From Gottschalkia acidurici 9a (GTDB taxonomy: Bacteria; Bacillota; Clostridia; Tissierellales; Gottschalkiaceae), in NCBI RefSeq assembly GCF_000299355.1, contig NC_018664.1:1472380-1536379 (forward strand): a DNA stretch of 64,000 bases, read 5' to 3'. Shown one piece after another: positions 62,950 through 64,000 of the stretch (within the stretch, counting starts at the first letter, position 1; each line of letters starts with the position of its first letter). The notes under the pieces were generated by a model. It was not told the origin of the DNA. It saw only the letters and a program-made list of their open reading frames with translations, and did no database searches. Position numbers and translations under genes: made by a program.

Positions 62950-63411
62950 ATGAGTGATATAGTAGTAAAGAAGTTAAATAGTGGTGATGAAATTCCGTAT
63001 GGATTGCTTATGTTAGCAGATCCATCGACTGAAAGTATAGATGATTACATTCATAGAGGAGACTGTTATGCTGCTTATATAGATAATATAATTGTAGGAG
63101 CCTATGTAATTATAAAAACAAGACCCCTAACTATTGAACTCGTCAATATTGCTGTTAGTGAAATATATCAAAGTAAAGGAATAGGAAAGAAGTTAATACT
63201 AGATGCAATAGATAAAGCAAAGAAAGAAAATGCAAAAATTATAGAAGTAGGTACAGGAAACTCTAGTATAATTCAGATAACACTTTATCAAAAATGTGGA
63301 TTCCGTATAGATGGTATAGATAAAGATTATTTTAAACAACACTATAAAGATAAGATTATTGAAAATGGAATCGAATGTATTGATATGATTAGATTAAGGA
63401 AGTATCTGTAA
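62950..63411 (+). CDS. GNAT family acetyltransferase
   Basis: 153 residues. Motif A, LVNIAVSEIYQSKGIGKKLI, contains the Q-x-x-G-I-G acetyl-CoA loop; IIEVGTGNSSIIQITLYQKC and GFRIDGIDKDYF complete the fold. Substrate unknown. GAGGAGGTTG precedes the ATG. Confidence 0.87.
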   Translation: MSDIVVKKLNSGDEIPYGLLMLADPSTESIDDYIHRGDCYAAYIDNIIVGAYVIIKTRPLTIELVNIAVSEIYQSKGIGKKLILDAIDKAKKENAKIIEVGTGNSSIIQITLYQKCGFRIDGIDKDYFKQHYKDKIIENGIECIDMIRLRKYL

Positions 63412-63901
63412 TCTATATAGTATGTAACTATTAATATTGAGAGATCTTATTGATAATTTGGCTAGTATTATGTATAAGATTTTTAACTTTAAGACTTCTT
63501 GCGACCTGTCAGTTTAACCAGATCACATTACATTGGAAAGTGCATGGTTTTGGTTGTGTGGTAAGCCTTAACTTCTCTTGATTCTCTCCTATGAACCAAG
63601 TCCATTTCTCATTTATCTTTCATTGGTTTCTGCTTCTTTTATATCGATACCAGTTTTGGCATATTGCTCATAACTGTACAGAAAAGCATTTCACTTTGCA
63701 TAGAACTTATATAGAGTATATTTTCCATATATCCCTTTTCATCATCATTCACTGTAGTTACTTTGTTCATTCTTACGTATACGGTGTGATATAATTTATC
63801 CTCTGTACTATAGTTTGCTGTTTTCATCTATTGATTTAATTTGTATGGAGAAGGCCATAAGTATCTTCTATATTTACAGAGTATGAAATATCAGTTTCAT
63901 T
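63412..63901. other. Decayed region with different base composition
   Basis: No intact gene. On the - strand, frames such as ANYSTEDKLYHTVYVRMNKV and YSVNIEDTYGLLHTN are broken by stops, as in a degrading gene. The region uses more C and G than its neighbours. Confidence 0.45.
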
Positions 63902-64000
63902 CTAACTATTCGTGCCTCCCTTATTCTCGTCTTTCTTTTCGACGTCTTTGCTCTCACTTATTTGTTCAACAGATGCACCCTGCTTGCTTTTTTTTATTAC
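63902..64000 (-). CDS. C-terminal tail of an unknown protein (partial)
   Basis: 32 codons reach the right edge and end at TAG (complement of 63,902-63,904). The tail is polar and charged (VEQISESKDVEKKDENKGG) with more GAC, GTC and AAG codons than the rest of the window. It may be a linker of a surface or phage-type protein, or a continuation of the decayed region. Confidence 0.35.
   Translation of the reverse strand, partial: VIKKSKQGASVEQISESKDVEKKDENKGGTNS

Noticed and set aside
63591-63827. Overlapping + and - frames near the right edge
   Set aside because: Neither has a ribosome site, and the - strand version is interrupted on both sides; treated as decayed DNA.

Overview
The window is AT-rich chromosomal DNA of an endospore-forming member of the Clostridia. 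Supporting this are spoIIIAG/AH, spoIVB, spo0A, spoIIM, ytfJ, dacF/dacB, the Asp23-AmaP-DUF2273 set, an IspH-S1 fusion protein and heavy ATA/AGA codon use. The gene order resembles Clostridium and Peptostreptococcaceae; the species cannot be read from this sequence.

Region 1 (1-12.5 kb) is a conserved + strand housekeeping and sporulation block: spoIIIAG (end), spoIIIAH, asp23-amaP-DUF2273, nusB, xseA-xseB, ispA, dxs, tlyA, argR, recN, spoIVB and spo0A. spo0A has a textbook sigma-H promoter. Region 2 (12.5-16.05 kb) is a decayed mobile element wedged between spo0A and its usual neighbour steA: a frameshifted tyrosine integrase, a frameshifted HTH/replication protein, a small membrane protein and debris. 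Region 3 (16-35.2 kb) continues the core block: steA, a SteB/MctB-like gene, a glycosyltransferase, a MraY-like transferase, DUF3866, a NUDIX hydrolase, spoIIM, xerD, two nucleoside phosphorylases, a damaged dacF, an alpha/beta hydrolase, a site-2 protease, scpAB, DUF2953, ytfJ, dacB and a two-gene flavin oxidoreductase operon.

Region 4 (35,221-46,218) is the standout: an 11-kb skin-like intervening element inside the second oxidoreductase gene. It is bounded by a TGCAC direct repeat and 18-bp perfect inverted repeats, and carries a large serine recombinase whose stop codon lies in the att site. Precise excision would rejoin the oxidoreductase into one 428-codon frame. Its cargo is sporulation-themed. 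There is an agr quorum-sensing module made of a kinase-less AgrC-like sensor, AgrD and AgrB, with a free-standing Spo0A-C-like DNA-binding protein in the same operon. A tandem pair of 0A-box-like sites overlaps the operon promoter, and a frameshifted Spo0E-like phosphatase lies upstream. The rest is phage-type genes (a Rad52-like annealing protein and small ORFs), a methyltransferase behind an attenuator-like leader, and decayed DNA.

Region 5 (46.2-64 kb) returns to housekeeping: the 3' part of the oxidoreductase, rluB, a GNAT gene, mnmM, an RpiR regulator, a histidine phosphatase, a BaiN/HI0933 flavoprotein, cmk-plsC-ispH/rpsA, cheR, three tandem M42 aminopeptidases (the middle one lacking catalytic residues), MerR and MocR regulators, an Xre regulator with def, a second GNAT gene, and a decayed end region.

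No rRNA, tRNA, CRISPR array or recognisable riboswitch was seen. All functional calls come from reading the sequence; no database search was run.
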